Positions 5,329-5,488 of a DNA stretch of 5,488 bases are shown here, piece after piece. The notes below the pieces were generated by a model, which did no database searches, was not told the DNA's origin, and saw nothing but the letters and a program-made list of their open reading frames with translations. The position numbers were made by a program, and so were the translations under genes. Source of the stretch: an uncultured Chloroflexota bacterium (GTDB lineage: Bacteria; Chloroflexota; Anaerolineae; Aggregatilineales; Phototrophicaceae); the NCBI GenBank assembly GCA_937870805.1, contig CALMZT010000675.1:1-5488 (forward strand), written 5' to 3'. Positions within the stretch are counted from its first letter, which is position 1, and every line of letters starts with the position of its first letter.

Positions 5329-5488
5329 TGTTTCGCCTTGCGCGATCTTCCTTTGCACGCTGGTTTATGGGTTGGGCATTTGCACACATGAGCTTTCTGA
5401 TTCCCGTGGAGCGCCTGCGTGAAACGTCTACGCTGCTGGCGTTTCATCACCCAAAGCCCAGTTATCCGCTGCATATTTTAATCGTGCC
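5313..5488 (+). CDS. HIT-family (histidine triad) nucleotide-binding protein, 5' part
   Basis: Fifty-eight complete codons are visible before the right edge. The segment AFHHPKPSYPLHILIV (residues 43-58) matches the conserved strand-loop-strand of HIT proteins (AFxDxxPxxPxHxLxIPK in the family). There the His of the PxHxL/I motif precedes the catalytic HxHxH triad, which would lie beyond the window. HIT proteins hydrolyse or transfer nucleoside phosphoramidates and dinucleoside polyphosphates in the cytoplasm. The N-terminal 40 residues (FLFRLARSSFARWFMGWAFAHMSFLIPVERL, key aromatic and Arg residues) are longer and more hydrophobic than in minimal HIT proteins. The start is uncertain: ATG 5313 is the first in frame after the TGA at 5292, but it has no good ribosome site, and ATG 5316, 5367 or 5388 remain possible. 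Without the triad the enzyme subfamily cannot be assigned. Confidence 0.7.
   Translation, partial: MMARFLFRLARSSFARWFMGWAFAHMSFLIPVERLRETSTLLAFHHPKPSYPLHILIV

Noticed and set aside
5051..5389. Minus-strand frame of 112 codons opposite the small gene and HIT start
   Set aside because: It has no ribosome site or promoter and an Arg/Cys-rich shadow-like composition, and it conflicts with two plus-strand genes that have supporting signals.
1..5488. Mobile element, CRISPR array or defence island
   Set aside because: There is no transposase, integrase, terminal repeat, regularly spaced repeat or nuclease signature anywhere in the window.

Overview
The window is an ordinary-looking stretch of bacterial chromosome of moderate GC content. 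It holds seven protein genes and no RNA gene, mobile element, CRISPR array or plasmid feature that I can support. Five genes lie on the minus strand and fill positions 1-4896. Two lie on the plus strand at the right-hand end, diverging from a shared gap at 4897-5080. The lineage can only be inferred. A Thr/Pro-rich linker behind a single membrane anchor, an HIT-family protein with an AFHHPKPSYPLHILIV core, and several unfamiliar conserved-looking proteins suggest Chloroflexota (Anaerolineae-like). No single marker proves it. Promoters resemble the housekeeping sigma-70 type (two intact TATAAT boxes).

Left part (minus strand, read from right to left). A class I methyltransferase-like gene (4213-4896) is followed after 83 bp by a polytopic membrane protein with about ten helices (2789-4129). 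After 106 bp comes a secreted or membrane-anchored CrtC/AttH-type lipocalin-like protein (1528-2682). After 86 bp comes a 204-residue soluble protein of unknown function (827-1441). After about 97 bp comes a membrane-anchored TPR-like protein (1-729) that runs off the left edge. The gaps are long enough for separate promoters, and one clear promoter (763-792) drives the TPR-like gene, so this is not one tight operon.

Right part (plus strand). A good extended -10 promoter (4934-4961) leads into a leader of about 113 nt with three consecutive potential stem-loops. Then come a 66-residue basic, proline-tailed small protein (5081-5281) and, 31 bp later, the beginning of an HIT-family nucleotide hydrolase/transferase (5313 to the right edge).

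No pathway links all seven genes, and I see no convincing new multi-gene system. The items most worth a second look are the structured leader and small protein, the CrtC/AttH-like gene without the ABC transporter that often accompanies such proteins, a strong hairpin abutting its ribosome binding site, and the two proteins I cannot place in any family.
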